DNA from: Peptoniphilaceae bacterium
GTDB taxonomy: Bacteria; Bacillota; Clostridia; Tissierellales; Peptoniphilaceae
Direction of reading: 5' to 3'
Length of the DNA: 64,000 nt
Assembly (NCBI GenBank): GCA_022779285.1
Contig: JALFST010000024.1
Location: 1 to 64,000, forward strand
Shown here piece after piece: positions 46,669-56,313 of the stretch (within the stretch, counting starts at the first letter, position 1; every line of letters begins with the position of its first letter). The position numbers and the translations under genes are program-made. Below the pieces are notes generated by a model. That model saw only the letters and a program-made list of their open reading frames with translations, ran no database searches and was not told the DNA's origin.

Positions 46669-47300
46669 AACAGGAGATTTCAAATGCGGTGATTCGCCGC
46701 CTTCCTAAGTATCTTCGCTATCTGACAGGCTTGGAGAACAGGGGCGTTGAGCGCATTTCATCGCAGCAGCTCGGCGAGCTGACAGGCTTTACGGCCTCAC
46801 AGATCCGTCAGGATTTTAACCACTTCGGCGGCTTCGGGCAGCAGGGGTATGGTTATAATGTAAAGTTTTTGAAGGAAGAGATTGCTCGCATTATCGGACT
46901 GAATCAGCCGAAGCGTATTGCGATCGTCGGCCTGGGACATTTGGGCACCGCTTTGGCCAACAACGGAATTCTGAACGAGGAAAGCTTCCGGCTTACAGCG
47001 CTTTTCGATAAGAATCCCGAGGTGATCGGCACGGAAATGGCGGGGATCCGGATCAGCGATGTTTCCGAAATGAGCAAGGTGATTCGTGAAAAAAAGATTG
47101 ATATTCTTACGGTCACCACTCCGCGGAGCGTTGCACAGGCGGTGGTTGACGAGGCGGTGCAGGCGGGCGTTCGCGGTATTTGGAATTTCGCACTGCTTGA
47201 TCTGGTGCTTCCGAAGGGAGTGGCACTGGAGAATGTTCATCTCCGTGAAAGTCTTTTCACATTGGACTACTATATGAGCAATGGAGGAAAGGAAGAATAA
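46665..47300 (+). CDS. rex: Redox-sensing transcriptional repressor Rex
   Basis: 211 aa. The N-terminal winged helix has SNAVIRRLPKYLRYL and TASQIRQDFNHFGGFGQQGYGY. The Rossmann domain has VGLGHLGTALANN for NADH binding. The C-terminal swap helix is SLFTLDYYMSN. Rex represses fermentative and respiratory genes when the NADH/NAD+ ratio is low. An ABC-F gene follows at once, as in B. subtilis rex-ydiF. I found no perfect TTGTTA-N6-TAACAA operator in the intergenic regions. Confidence 0.95.
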   Translation: MKQEISNAVIRRLPKYLRYLTGLENRGVERISSQQLGELTGFTASQIRQDFNHFGGFGQQGYGYNVKFLKEEIARIIGLNQPKRIAIVGLGHLGTALANNGILNEESFRLTALFDKNPEVIGTEMAGIRISDVSEMSKVIREKKIDILTVTTPRSVAQAVVDEAVQAGVRGIWNFALLDLVLPKGVALENVHLRESLFTLDYYMSNGGKEE

Positions 47301-49247
47301 ATGGCGGAAATCACCGTACAAAATTTAAATAAAAGCTACGGTGTTACGCCGATTTTAGAGAACGTTTCCTTTCTTCTCAATGCAGAGGACAAGGTGGGAC
47401 TCATCGGCCCGAACGGGTGCGGGAAAACCACATTAATGCGAATTCTTATGGGAGAGCTGGAGCCGGATTCGGGATCGGTGCATTGCCGCAGCGATTTGAG
47501 AATCGGGTATTTGAAGCAGAATGTGCATATCACCTCAAGGAATTCGATTTATGAGGAATGCAAAAAGGCTTATGCGCGTGCATTCGCAATCGAGGAGGAG
47601 CTTCGCGAGCTGGAGAAACAAATGGGTGAGGCCGCAGAGGACTCTCAAAGGCTTTCTGCAATTATGGATCGCTATCATGTGCTCACGGATCGTTTTCAGG
47701 AAGAGGGCGGTTATTCGTATGATTCCGAGATTCGCGGGATTCTGAAGGGCATGGGTTTTGAGGAAAGCCGTTTTCAGGATCCTGTCGATATCCTTTCAGG
47801 CGGAGAGAAATCCAGAATCGAGCTTGCCGCCATGCTGAGCGGGAGGCCGGAAGTGCTGTTTTTAGATGAGCCCACCAACCATCTTGACGCAGCGGCGGTG
47901 GAATTTTTAGAGGGATTTCTCAAAAATTTCCGCGGCACCGTGCTTCTGATTTCTCACGATCGATATTTTTTGGATCGCGTGGTCAATCGCATCCTTCTGA
48001 TTCAGGATCGTCATCTGTTGAATTATCCATTCGGCTATCGGGAGTACACGATGCGGCGTGCAAAAGATCTGGAAGCGCAGCGCCATGCCTACGAGAGCCA
48101 GCAGGAGGAAATTGCCAGACAGAAGGAGATCATCGAACGCCTGTCACACCTGGGCGGCTCCAAGAGGAAACGCGGTATATCGCAATCCCGCTCAAGGCAG
48201 AAGCTTTTGGACAAAATGGTTCTTTTAGAGAAGCCGCCGGAGGATTCCGATCATATGGTGCTGCGTTTTACTCCGAAATATCCGAGCGGCGAGGATGTGC
48301 TGGATGTTGATCATGCAGGCAAAACCTTTGAAGAAACCGAGCTTTTCCGCAATGTGTCTTTTTCGATTCATCGCGGTCAAAAGGTGGGGTTGATCGGTGA
48401 AAACGGGATCGGGAAGACGACTCTTTTTCGAATGATTCTCAAAAAGACGGAGACGACAGAGGGGCTGATTCGTCCGGGAGCAGCCGTGAAGACGGCTTAT
48501 TTTGCACAGGAGCAGCAAACGCTGAACGATGAAAAAACGGTATTGGATGAGCTTTGGGATTCCTATCCTCAGATGAATCATTTTCAGGTGCGTTCCGCTC
48601 TTGCGCGCTTCCAGTTTACAGGCGATGATATTTTCCGCATGGTGGGAGAGCTTTCCGGGGGCGAAAAGTCACGCCTCGCATTGCTCAAGCTCATGCTTTC
48701 CTCTGCAAATTTCTTGCTGTTGGATGAGCCGACGAATCACCTGGACATCGAGTCTCGTGAAATTTTGGAGGAGGCTCTCAATCATTACGACGGAACGGTG
48801 CTCGTGATCAGCCATGACCGCTATTTTCTAAATCATGTATGCAATCGTATCATCCGATTGACATCGCAGGGAGCGGAGCTCTATCAAGGCAATTATGATG
48901 ATTATCTGCAGGAGCTGGAAAAGCGGAAAACCGATGTCGGAGCATCGGATGCGGAAAAGGCGGAAATGACCCGCACACAGCTGAAAAAGGAGCAGAAGCA
49001 GCAATATCAATCGCGAAAAGAGCTCAGACAGAAAAGAGCGCAGATGGGCGAGCTCGAAAAAGAAATAGCGAGGCTGGAGGCGGAGGAGCGGAAAATGAAT
49101 GAAATGGCAGCCGATCCGGCGCTGTACGAGGATTATGAGGAGGCTCGGCAGCTGCATGATGAGCTTTATCATATTCGCGAGAAGATAGAGAAGAAAACGG
49201 ATATGTGGCTTGCTTTACAGTATGAGCTTGAGGGGGATGAGGAATGA
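47301..49247 (+). CDS. ABC-F family ATPase (YdiF-like)
   Basis: 648 aa, soluble, directly after the rex stop (TAAATG). Two ABC domains: Walker A GPNGCGKTTL and GENGIGKTTL, signature LSGGEKSR in both, and Walker B LFLDEPTNHLD and LLLDEPTNHLD. A Gln/Arg-rich P-site linker lies near 245-300, and a long coiled-coil C-terminus (about 550-640) follows. ABC-F proteins bind the ribosomal E site and rescue stalled translation or confer antibiotic protection. Location beside rex suggests the housekeeping YdiF branch rather than a resistance protein. Confidence 0.92.
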   Translation: MAEITVQNLNKSYGVTPILENVSFLLNAEDKVGLIGPNGCGKTTLMRILMGELEPDSGSVHCRSDLRIGYLKQNVHITSRNSIYEECKKAYARAFAIEEELRELEKQMGEAAEDSQRLSAIMDRYHVLTDRFQEEGGYSYDSEIRGILKGMGFEESRFQDPVDILSGGEKSRIELAAMLSGRPEVLFLDEPTNHLDAAAVEFLEGFLKNFRGTVLLISHDRYFLDRVVNRILLIQDRHLLNYPFGYREYTMRRAKDLEAQRHAYESQQEEIARQKEIIERLSHLGGSKRKRGISQSRSRQKLLDKMVLLEKPPEDSDHMVLRFTPKYPSGEDVLDVDHAGKTFEETELFRNVSFSIHRGQKVGLIGENGIGKTTLFRMILKKTETTEGLIRPGAAVKTAYFAQEQQTLNDEKTVLDELWDSYPQMNHFQVRSALARFQFTGDDIFRMVGELSGGEKSRLALLKLMLSSANFLLLDEPTNHLDIESREILEEALNHYDGTVLVISHDRYFLNHVCNRIIRLTSQGAELYQGNYDDYLQELEKRKTDVGASDAEKAEMTRTQLKKEQKQQYQSRKELRQKRAQMGELEKEIARLEAEERKMNEMAADPALYEDYEEARQLHDELYHIREKIEKKTDMWLALQYELEGDEE

Positions 49248-50185
49248 AACTTTTTGCATATCGAGGAGAGTCCGAAAGATATCCTGAAAATACCATGCTG
49301 GCATTTCGTGAGGCGCTGAAAAGCGGAGCGGATGGCATTCAGCTGGATGTTCACCTGTCTCGGGATCATCATCCGGTGATTTTTCATGACGATTCTTTGG
49401 CACGCATGACGGATGGCATCGGATTTATTCGTCATCATTCCATTCAAGATATCGAGAGCTACCGTTTGAAGCAGGAGGATCATCTCCCCGAGCAGCACAT
49501 TCCGCTTTTTGAGGAATATCTTGCATGGGCAAAGAAATTACCTCATGAAACATTGATTCATCTGAAAAATGATTCCTTTTATTATCCGCAGCTGGAGCAG
49601 ATTGTCATCGAGCTTTTGGATAATTATGCCATGACGGAACGGGTGATTCTCAGCTCGCATCGTTTAGAGAGCCTCAAGACGATTCGAGAGCATCGGCCTG
49701 ACATTCGTTTGGCGTGGTATGTGGATTCCCCTTCAGAGGAACAATTGGCAGAGCTGAAGGAACTGGAGATTCATTGGATCCTTCCTCATGTCAATGCGAT
49801 CAATAAAAAGCTGGTCACACTCATTCGGGAATACGGCTTGCAGGCGATTCCCTATGTTGTAAGCAACAGGCTCGACATGGAAAAAATCGAACCGGTCAAT
49901 CCTTCCATTCTGCTGACCACGGATGTCATGATGATGCGTACGGAATTGAATATGACAGAAAGGCCTTTTTCCGATGAGCAGCTGAAATTTGCGGAGGAGC
50001 CGGATTCTTCGGAAAAACAGGATTCTGAGAAGATTACGGGGCGTGCACGCTTTCTCTCGGGAAAGGAGCGAAAAAAGAATCGCTCCAGCATATTGAGCGT
50101 CATCCTGAGCATGGCAATCTGTGTGACAATCGCTTCCGCCATTGCAGGTGTTTTCATGAATTTGCTGAGCAGATTTATCAAGTAA
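49244..50185 (+). CDS. GDPD-like protein with substituted active-site residues and a C-terminal anchor
   Basis: 313 aa. Overall fold of a glycerophosphodiester phosphodiesterase: AYRGESERYPENT, LDVHLSRD, IFHDDSLARMT. However, the first catalytic His of the AHRG motif is Tyr (TAT codon), the metal-binding Glu of E-x-D is Gln (GIQLDV), and the Glu of the usual IEIK strand is His (LIHLK). The second catalytic His (FHDD) remains. A single transmembrane helix lies at the C-terminus (about 283-310). Hydrolysis by the normal mechanism seems unlikely; a lipid- or teichoic-acid-binding role is possible. It overlaps the ABC-F gene by 4 nt. Confidence 0.8.
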   Translation: MKLFAYRGESERYPENTMLAFREALKSGADGIQLDVHLSRDHHPVIFHDDSLARMTDGIGFIRHHSIQDIESYRLKQEDHLPEQHIPLFEEYLAWAKKLPHETLIHLKNDSFYYPQLEQIVIELLDNYAMTERVILSSHRLESLKTIREHRPDIRLAWYVDSPSEEQLAELKELEIHWILPHVNAINKKLVTLIREYGLQAIPYVVSNRLDMEKIEPVNPSILLTTDVMMMRTELNMTERPFSDEQLKFAEEPDSSEKQDSEKITGRARFLSGKERKKNRSSILSVILSMAICVTIASAIAGVFMNLLSRFIK

Positions 50186-50192
50186 AGAAGCC

Positions 50193-50222
50193 TTTACAAG
50201 ATCTGCAGAAGCGTGCTATAAT
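50193..50222 (+). promoter_or_regulatory. rpmE promoter
   Basis: TTTACA (50193-50198), 18-bp spacer, TATAAT (50217-50222) with extended TGC. Best housekeeping promoter in the window. Confidence 0.85.
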
Positions 50223-50273
50223 CTATAAGCTACCGTCATAAGACGTGAAAAACATACGGAGAGAGGTGAGAAC

Positions 50274-50477
50274 ATGAAACAGGGAATTCACCCGGAATAC
50301 AATGAAGAAGCGGTTGTAACTTGCGCCTGCGGCAATACCTTTAAGACGGGTTCCACAAAGAAGGAGCTGCGTGTTGAAATCTGTTCCGCTTGCCATCCGT
50401 TCTATTCCGGAAAGCAGAAGTCTGCGGAGCGCGGCGGCCGTGTCGAGCGTTTCAAGCAGAAATACAACATGAAATAG
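50274..50477 (+). CDS. rpmE: 50S ribosomal protein L31 (zinc form)
   Basis: 67 aa: [20 protein letters not shown], then [16 protein letters not shown]. The four Cys residues (C-x-C and C-x2-C type pairs) mark the zinc-binding C+ form. GAGAGG precedes the ATG. It is a component of the central protuberance bridge B1b. It has its own promoter and terminator. Confidence 0.96.
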   Translation: MKQGIHPEYNEEAVVTCACGNTFKTGSTKKELRVEICSACHPFYSGKQKSAERGGRVERFKQKYNMK

Positions 50478-50486
50478 TTGCAGAGG

Positions 50487-50518
50487 AGGAGCCGGCCCCG
50501 GGTCGGCTCCTTTTTTTG
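50487..50518 (+). terminator. Terminator of rpmE
   Basis: AGGAGCCG (50487-50494) pairs with CGGCTCCT (50504-50511), then T run. Confidence 0.9.
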
Positions 50519-50563
50519 GGAGCCCGCGGCATGCAGGCTCCTTTTTCAATGACGCGAGGCATT

Positions 50564-51427
50564 ATGAGAGATGAAATTGAAAAATTGATCGGGGAGCTTC
50601 CCGACGGGGAGGGACTGCTTGCGCTGAGCTATTTGACGGGGGCAAGTCCGGGAGAACTGCGCCGGCAAAAGGAAGCGCCGGAGGAAGCGGTGATCCGGAA
50701 ATACCGGGAAATCGTAAAAAAGCGCCGGTCGGGAGAGCCTCTTCAATATGCTCTGGGCGTCTGGGATTTTTACGGAAGAACCTTTCATGTGGACGCGAGA
50801 GCTCTGATTCCCCGCCCTGAGACGGAGCGCCTGGTGGAACGGGTGTTAGAAGAAAATCTCGAGGATGCCGTCGTTGTCGATGTCGGAACAGGGAGCGGAA
50901 TTATCGCCATTACATTGGCCGAGGAGACCGGATATTTTCAAGGAAAAAAGAAATCCCCTCAAAAAATTTACGGCGTGGATATTTCGCCGGAAGCATTGAG
51001 CCTTGCAAGAGAAAATGAAAAGTCCCGGAATCCGGCAGAGAAGACGGAGAAAATGATACAATGGATGCGGAGCGATCTCCTGCAGTCTTTAGATGCAATA
51101 AAGGGAAAAATCCATTGCATCGTTTCCAATCCGCCTTATATTGATCCGAAGGAAAAAGAGCATCTGCAGCCGGAGCTCTTTTATGAACCCTCGATAGCGC
51201 TATATGCCGGAAATCCGGGAGACGGCGGACTTGCCATCTATGAGCGTCTTATCCGGGACAGCGCGCAATATTTAGCAAAGGGCGGCCTTCTTGCTATGGA
51301 AATCGGCGATGAACAGGGCAAAGCGGTTTCTGGGCTGCTGAGACGTTTCCATTTTCATGGGATCGAAATCCATCCGGATTATACGGGAAGAGATCGTGTT
51401 GCAGTGGGAAGAGCACAGGAGGAATGA
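50564..51427 (+). CDS. prmC: Release factor glutamine methyltransferase PrmC (HemK)
   Basis: 287 aa from ATG 50564 ([14 protein letters not shown] 4 bp upstream); earlier in-frame ATGs at 50531 and 50549 lie close to the rpmE terminator. SAM-binding motif [16 protein letters not shown] and catalytic NPPY in [10 protein letters not shown]. It methylates the GGQ glutamine of RF1, whose gene follows with a 4-nt overlap (ATGA), the usual prmC-prfA pairing in reversed order. Confidence 0.93.
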   Translation: MRDEIEKLIGELPDGEGLLALSYLTGASPGELRRQKEAPEEAVIRKYREIVKKRRSGEPLQYALGVWDFYGRTFHVDARALIPRPETERLVERVLEENLEDAVVVDVGTGSGIIAITLAEETGYFQGKKKSPQKIYGVDISPEALSLARENEKSRNPAEKTEKMIQWMRSDLLQSLDAIKGKIHCIVSNPPYIDPKEKEHLQPELFYEPSIALYAGNPGDGGLAIYERLIRDSAQYLAKGGLLAMEIGDEQGKAVSGLLRRFHFHGIEIHPDYTGRDRVAVGRAQEE

Positions 51428-52521
51428 TGTTTGAAAATTTGAAGAATGCAAAGGAAACGGTAAAAGACCTGGAAATGCGTCTGGCAGATCCTGAACTCCT
51501 GGCGGATATGGACCAATGGCGCAAGGTCAATCGCGAATATAATGAGCTCAAACCGGTGGCAGAGGCCTATGATGCTTATTCTCATGCAGTGGCGTCAGCC
51601 GAGGAGGACCGTGAGCTTTTGTCGGATCCGTTGGATGAAGAGATGAAAGAGATGCTTACATCGGATTTGAAGGAAAAGGAAGAGCAAATTGAAGAATTTG
51701 CGCAGAAGCTCAAGCTTTTGTTGATTCCCAAGGATCCGAATGATTATAAAAATGTAATCGTGGAAATCCGTGCGGGTGCAGGCGGTGACGAGGCCGGCCT
51801 TTTTGCAGGGGATCTCTATCGCATGTATCACATGTATGCCGATAAAGCAGGCTATAAGATTGAGGAGCTTGGTCAGACAGAGCAAGGTATCGGCGGGATT
51901 AAGGAAGCCACGTTCCTGGTAAAGGGTGAGGGTGCATACTCAAGGCTCAAGTATGAGTCGGGTGTACACCGTGTACAACGCGTTCCGGAAACGGAATCCG
52001 CCGGACGGATCCACACTTCCACCGCAACCGTAGCGGTGCTTCCCGAGGCGGAGGATGTGGATGTGCATATCGATCCGAAGGATCTTCGCATCGATGTTTA
52101 TCGTTCGGGAGGGCATGGCGGACAATGCGTCAATACTACGGACTCGGCTGTTCGTATCACACACCTGCCCTCAGGAATCGTGGTTTCCATTCAAGATGAA
52201 AAAAGTCAGCTGAAAAACAAAGAAAAGGCTATGCAGATTTTGCGAGCGCGTCTCTACGATTTGGAGATGGAGGAAAGGCAGAAGGCAATTTCAGCGGATC
52301 GTCGATCCCAGGTAGGGACGGGAGACCGCTCGGAGCGTATTCGAACCTACAATTTTCCGCAGGGACGCATTACGGATCACCGAATCAATCGAACTATTTA
52401 TCGCCTCCAGGAATTTCTGGACGGTGATATCGAGGAAATGATTGAAGCGCTGCAAACGCAGGATCAGCTCAATAAACTGGAAATGCTTGCCAACCAGGAG
52501 ATGGCGACAACAAAAGCCTGA
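51424..52521 (+). CDS. prfA: Peptide chain release factor 1
   Basis: 365 aa. The catalytic GGQ is in [17 protein letters not shown] and the RF1-type P-x-T codon-reading motif is in [14 protein letters not shown] (RF2 would have SPF). It terminates translation at UAA and UAG. GGAGGA precedes the start, which overlaps the prmC stop. The substrate of the enzyme encoded immediately upstream. Confidence 0.96.
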   Translation: MMFENLKNAKETVKDLEMRLADPELLADMDQWRKVNREYNELKPVAEAYDAYSHAVASAEEDRELLSDPLDEEMKEMLTSDLKEKEEQIEEFAQKLKLLLIPKDPNDYKNVIVEIRAGAGGDEAGLFAGDLYRMYHMYADKAGYKIEELGQTEQGIGGIKEATFLVKGEGAYSRLKYESGVHRVQRVPETESAGRIHTSTATVAVLPEAEDVDVHIDPKDLRIDVYRSGGHGGQCVNTTDSAVRITHLPSGIVVSIQDEKSQLKNKEKAMQILRARLYDLEMEERQKAISADRRSQVGTGDRSERIRTYNFPQGRITDHRINRTIYRLQEFLDGDIEEMIEALQTQDQLNKLEMLANQEMATTKA

Positions 52522-52542
52522 TTGACATAAAGAGGAGGATAT

Positions 52543-54927
52543 ATGGACCCACAAAATTTTTCTGAACAGCTCGATCGACAGTGCAGGAATCTTTTTGGAA
52601 TTCCCTATGAGGAGTCCAGCATAAAAGAAAAATACGCGGCGCTCTCACAATTGATTATGAATCAAATCCAGGATCAATGGATTGCGACACGACAAAAGAC
52701 GCGGACTTTGCGCAACGAATACTATTTCTCCGCGGAGTTCCTGATCGGAAGATCTCTCGGCAACAATCTGCTCAACCTCGGAATCTATGACGAGGTAAAA
52801 AGTGAACTCAAGGAATTAAACATTGATTTTGAAGCCCTTGAGGATCAGGAAGAGGATGCTGCCCTGGGCAATGGAGGTCTTGGAAGATTGGCGGCCTGTT
52901 TTATTGAATCCGCCGCTACGGAAGGGTTTCCGGTGCAAGGATACGGCGTTCGATACAGCGAAGGCATTTTTAAGCAAAAATTTATCGACGGATTTCAAAG
53001 AGAGCTGGGCGATGATTGGACCAGGCACGGTGATTTCTGGTCGGTGCGCCGCGAATCCGAGGCGCAGATCGTTCGCTTCCGAGAGGAGGCGGTTTGGGCG
53101 GTGCCCTATGATATGCCCATCATCGGTTATCGAAATCACGTGATCAACACGCTCCGTCTCTGGCAGGCGGAGCCATTGGATTCCGGCTTTAATTTCGATC
53201 AATTCAACAATTTTCAATATGCGCACTCGGTTGAGAGCAAGAATCGTGCGGAGGATATCACTCGCGTGCTGTATCCCAACGATATTCAGCGTGCAGGCAA
53301 GGTGCTGCGTTTAAAGCAACAGTACTTTTTCACGTCTGCAAGCATGCAGGATCTGATTGCAAAATATAAGAAAAATTTTCCGGAGGATCCCGGCTTTTAT
53401 CATTTCCATGAATATCATGCGTTTCAGCTCAACGATACACATCCCGTCATTGGAATTGCAGAGCTGATGCGTCTTTTGATCGATCAGGAGGGTCTTTCCT
53501 GGGACAGAGCCTACGACATCATCACGCATACCTTTGCTTTTACCAATCACACGGTTTTGCAGGAAGCTCTTGAAAAATGGAGCTTGGATATCGTGGAGGA
53601 GGTCAGTCCGCGCTGTTTGGATTTGATTCGTGAAATCGATCAGAAGATGATTTCGGTTTTGCGTGAAAAGGGCATCGAAGAGCAAGCCCTCGGCAGCTAC
53701 CGCATTGTGCACGATGATGTTGTGGAAATGGCATATCTTGCTGTTTGGTGCGCTACAGGGGTCAACGGAGTAGCCGCTATTCACACGGACATTCTCAAGC
53801 GGGAGACCTTGGCGCAATGGTATGCGCTGTTCCCGGAGCGCTTCAGCAACAAAACGAACGGCGTAACACCGCGCCGCTGGCTCCAATACGCGAATGCCGA
53901 GCTGTCGGAGTTCATAACGCGCAAGCTGAACACGGAGGCTTGGAAAAACGATCTTACCCTGTTGAAGGGGCTGGAGCGTTTTGCGGACGATCCGGAGACA
54001 TTGGATGAACTCAATGCGATCAAGAGAAAAAAGAAGGCGCAGCTTGCAGCATATGTGCATCGCACCGAGGGACTCACTGTAGATCCGGATTCCATCTTTG
54101 ACATTCAAATCAAGCGCCTGCATGAGTACAAGAGACAGCTTCTCAACGCATTTCATATTCTTTCGCTCTATACCAAATTGAAAACAAACCCGGGTCTGGA
54201 TGTCGTTCCGCGCACCTTCTTTTTCGGGGCAAAGGCGGCTCCGGGTTATTTCCGCGCCAAAGCGATTATCAAGTTTATCAATGAAATTGCAAAGATGGTC
54301 AATAATGATCCGGATACCAAGGGCAAGCTTCGCGTGATTTTTCTGCAAAATTACCGTGTCAGCTCTGCGGAAAAGCTCTTTCCCGCAGCCGATATCTCTG
54401 AACAGATTTCCACGGCGGGAAAAGAAGCCTCGGGAACAGGCTGTATGAAATTTATGATGAATGCAACGCCGACTCTGGGAACCTATGACGGTGCGAACAT
54501 TGAAATCTTCCGGGCAGCCGGCGAGGAGAACAACTTCCGTTTCGGAGCTACGGTAGAGGAGCTCAATGAAATCGCATCCACATACAATCCGATGGAGTTC
54601 TACCATACCGATCCGGAAATCAAAACGGTGGTGGATTATCTTTTAAATGAAAGGCTGCTCTCGGATAACGGAACCTTTATGTTCCTGGATGTGTACAATA
54701 GTCTTGTAGCACCTCAAAATGGTGAACGGGGCGATCAATATTATCTTCTCTATGACTTCCGCAAATATGAGGAGGCGCAGGAGGCTGTAGATGCCGCGTA
54801 TCGTGATCGAAGAGGATGGGCAAAAAAATGCCTGATGAATTTGGCAAACTGCGGTTATTTTTCTTCAGATCGTACGATTCGTGAGTATGCCGAGGAAATC
54901 TGGAAAATCGACCGTTTTACGGTATAG
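52543..54927 (+). CDS. glgP: Glycogen/maltodextrin phosphorylase
   Basis: 794 aa, GT35. NEYYFSAEFLIGRSLGNNLL at the N-terminus, LGNGGLGRLAACF for substrate binding, and PLP lysine K636 in EASGTGCMKFMMNATPTLG. It releases glucose-1-phosphate from glycogen. RBS GAGGAGG 6 bp upstream. It follows prfA by 21 bp and precedes fba. With glgB (20 kb) it implies storage-glycogen turnover. Confidence 0.95.
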   Translation: MDPQNFSEQLDRQCRNLFGIPYEESSIKEKYAALSQLIMNQIQDQWIATRQKTRTLRNEYYFSAEFLIGRSLGNNLLNLGIYDEVKSELKELNIDFEALEDQEEDAALGNGGLGRLAACFIESAATEGFPVQGYGVRYSEGIFKQKFIDGFQRELGDDWTRHGDFWSVRRESEAQIVRFREEAVWAVPYDMPIIGYRNHVINTLRLWQAEPLDSGFNFDQFNNFQYAHSVESKNRAEDITRVLYPNDIQRAGKVLRLKQQYFFTSASMQDLIAKYKKNFPEDPGFYHFHEYHAFQLNDTHPVIGIAELMRLLIDQEGLSWDRAYDIITHTFAFTNHTVLQEALEKWSLDIVEEVSPRCLDLIREIDQKMISVLREKGIEEQALGSYRIVHDDVVEMAYLAVWCATGVNGVAAIHTDILKRETLAQWYALFPERFSNKTNGVTPRRWLQYANAELSEFITRKLNTEAWKNDLTLLKGLERFADDPETLDELNAIKRKKKAQLAAYVHRTEGLTVDPDSIFDIQIKRLHEYKRQLLNAFHILSLYTKLKTNPGLDVVPRTFFFGAKAAPGYFRAKAIIKFINEIAKMVNNDPDTKGKLRVIFLQNYRVSSAEKLFPAADISEQISTAGKEASGTGCMKFMMNATPTLGTYDGANIEIFRAAGEENNFRFGATVEELNEIASTYNPMEFYHTDPEIKTVVDYLLNERLLSDNGTFMFLDVYNSLVAPQNGERGDQYYLLYDFRKYEEAQEAVDAAYRDRRGWAKKCLMNLANCGYFSSDRTIREYAEEIWKIDRFTV

Positions 54928-55009
54928 GTCGGGGGAATCGCTCGGGACTGGGTATCATAAGTCCGGAACGTGGATAAAATCGATGTTCAAGCATCAGAAG
55001 GAGGAACAC

Positions 55010-55876
55010 ATGCTCGTATCAGCTAAGGAAATGCTACAAAAGGCGGAACAGGGACATTATGCGATCGGACACTTCAACATCAACAATCTGGAGTGGACGA
55101 AGGCGGTTCTGGAGGTTGCTGAAGAACTCAGATCGCCCGTGATCTTAGGTGTTTCAGAGGGCGCAAACAAGTATATGACCGGCTACGAAACGGTCGCCGC
55201 CATGGTTACGGCAATGGATAAGGCGCTGGGAATTACCGTGCCGGTCGCCCTGCATCTGGATCATGGCACCTATGAGGGGGCAAAGGGCTGTATTGAGGCG
55301 GGATATACCTCGGTTATGTTTGACGGCTCTCATTATCCTCTGGCGGAAAATCTGGAAAAAACCGCGGAAATCGTAAAGCTGGCTCATGAAAAGGGAATTT
55401 CTGTAGAAGCAGAAGTCGGCACCATTGGCGGTGAAGAGGATGGCGTTGTCGGCGCCGGAGAGGTTGCGGATCCGGAGGAATGCTTACAGCTTGCGAAATT
55501 AGGCATCGATTTTCTGGCGGCAGGCATCGGAAATATTCACGGCGTATATCCGGAGAATTGGCAGGGATTACGTTTTGACGCTTTACAGGCGATCAAGGCA
55601 AAAACGGGAAATTTGCCGCTCGTTCTTCATGGAGGCACCGGCATTCCTGAGGATCAGATTCAGAAGGCCATTGATTTGGGAGTTTCCAAGATCAACGTGA
55701 ATACGGAGTGTCAAATCGCGTTCGCAAAGAAGACGCGTGAATATATTGAGCAGGGCAAGGATCGTCAGGGCAAGGGCTTTGATCCGCGCAAGCTTCTTGC
55801 TCCGGGAACGGAAGGAATCCGCGAAATTGTCCGCGAAAAGATGCATATGTTCGGCTCGGTCGGCAAAGCCGAGTAA
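55010..55876 (+). CDS. fba: Class II fructose-1,6-bisphosphate aldolase
   Basis: 288 aa from ATG 55010 with GAAGGAGG upstream; the frame's extension to 54881 overlaps glgP and is not coding. Zn ligands lie in HLDHGTY, IGNIHGVY and VLHGGTGIP; EVGTIGGEEDGV and FDGSHYPL are also class II signatures. It splits fructose-1,6-bisphosphate in glycolysis. It is placed after glgP, so glycogen breakdown and glycolysis are probably co-expressed. Confidence 0.95.
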   Translation: MLVSAKEMLQKAEQGHYAIGHFNINNLEWTKAVLEVAEELRSPVILGVSEGANKYMTGYETVAAMVTAMDKALGITVPVALHLDHGTYEGAKGCIEAGYTSVMFDGSHYPLAENLEKTAEIVKLAHEKGISVEAEVGTIGGEEDGVVGAGEVADPEECLQLAKLGIDFLAAGIGNIHGVYPENWQGLRFDALQAIKAKTGNLPLVLHGGTGIPEDQIQKAIDLGVSKINVNTECQIAFAKKTREYIEQGKDRQGKGFDPRKLLAPGTEGIREIVREKMHMFGSVGKAE

Positions 55877-55880
55877 AAAT

Positions 55881-55916
55881 AAAAAAAGCGTCACGCCATA
55901 GCGGTGACACTTTTTT
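55881..55916 (+). terminator. Terminator of fba
   Basis: GTCAC...GTGAC stem with flanking A and T runs (A7 before, T6 after). Confidence 0.85.
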
Positions 55917-55958
55917 GCAGATCTCATGCCAATGGCGCCCATGAGTATCCGTTGACAA

Positions 55959-56031
55959 GAAAATCGTGAAGAAAGCAGCGGCTATGCAGCCCCGAGGGAG
56001 GGAAGCGAGCCGCTGCTTTTTTGGATCCGAA
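55959..56031 (+). repeat. Structured intergenic repeat, copy 1
   Basis: 73-nt element whose centre folds as AGCAGCGGCT/AGCCGCTGCT followed by T6. A nearly identical copy lies at 56760-56831. Weaker similarity runs on for about 45 nt. The hairpin plus T-run has the form of a terminator or attenuator. Confidence 0.8.
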
Positions 56032-56313
56032 TCCTCTTCTAAAGGATCGGAATCCGGTTTTGAGAATGGCGGAAATCGCAATCCGGTCGGGGACAGAGGA
56101 GTCACCGAAGATAAAATCGCATAGCCGTTTTTTTTTGAAAACGAGAAAAGTTTTATTGCGGCAAATGAACAGATATGATATTGTGAAAAAAAGAAAACGT
56201 TTTAACAAAGGAGGAAATTCCGAAACATCGTTTCCGGCAGCAACAAGTCACGGAGCTTTTTGCATGATGAAATTCTAATGATGGCACTCCATAGAAGAAA
56301 AGGCAGGTAAAAC

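Larger units (their letters stand above)
55877..56313. other. Non-coding region before the small membrane-protein gene
   Basis: It holds the fba terminator, a small hairpin CTCATG/CATGAG (55924-55945), copy 1 of a structured repeat (55959-56031) and a purine-rich stretch with an unused AAAGGAGGAAA (about 56206). No gene is supported. Confidence 0.6.

Noticed and set aside
56190..56206. AAGAAAACGTTTTAA as a cre site
   Set aside because: The conserved T/G and final C positions fail; it is a general A/T-rich palindrome.
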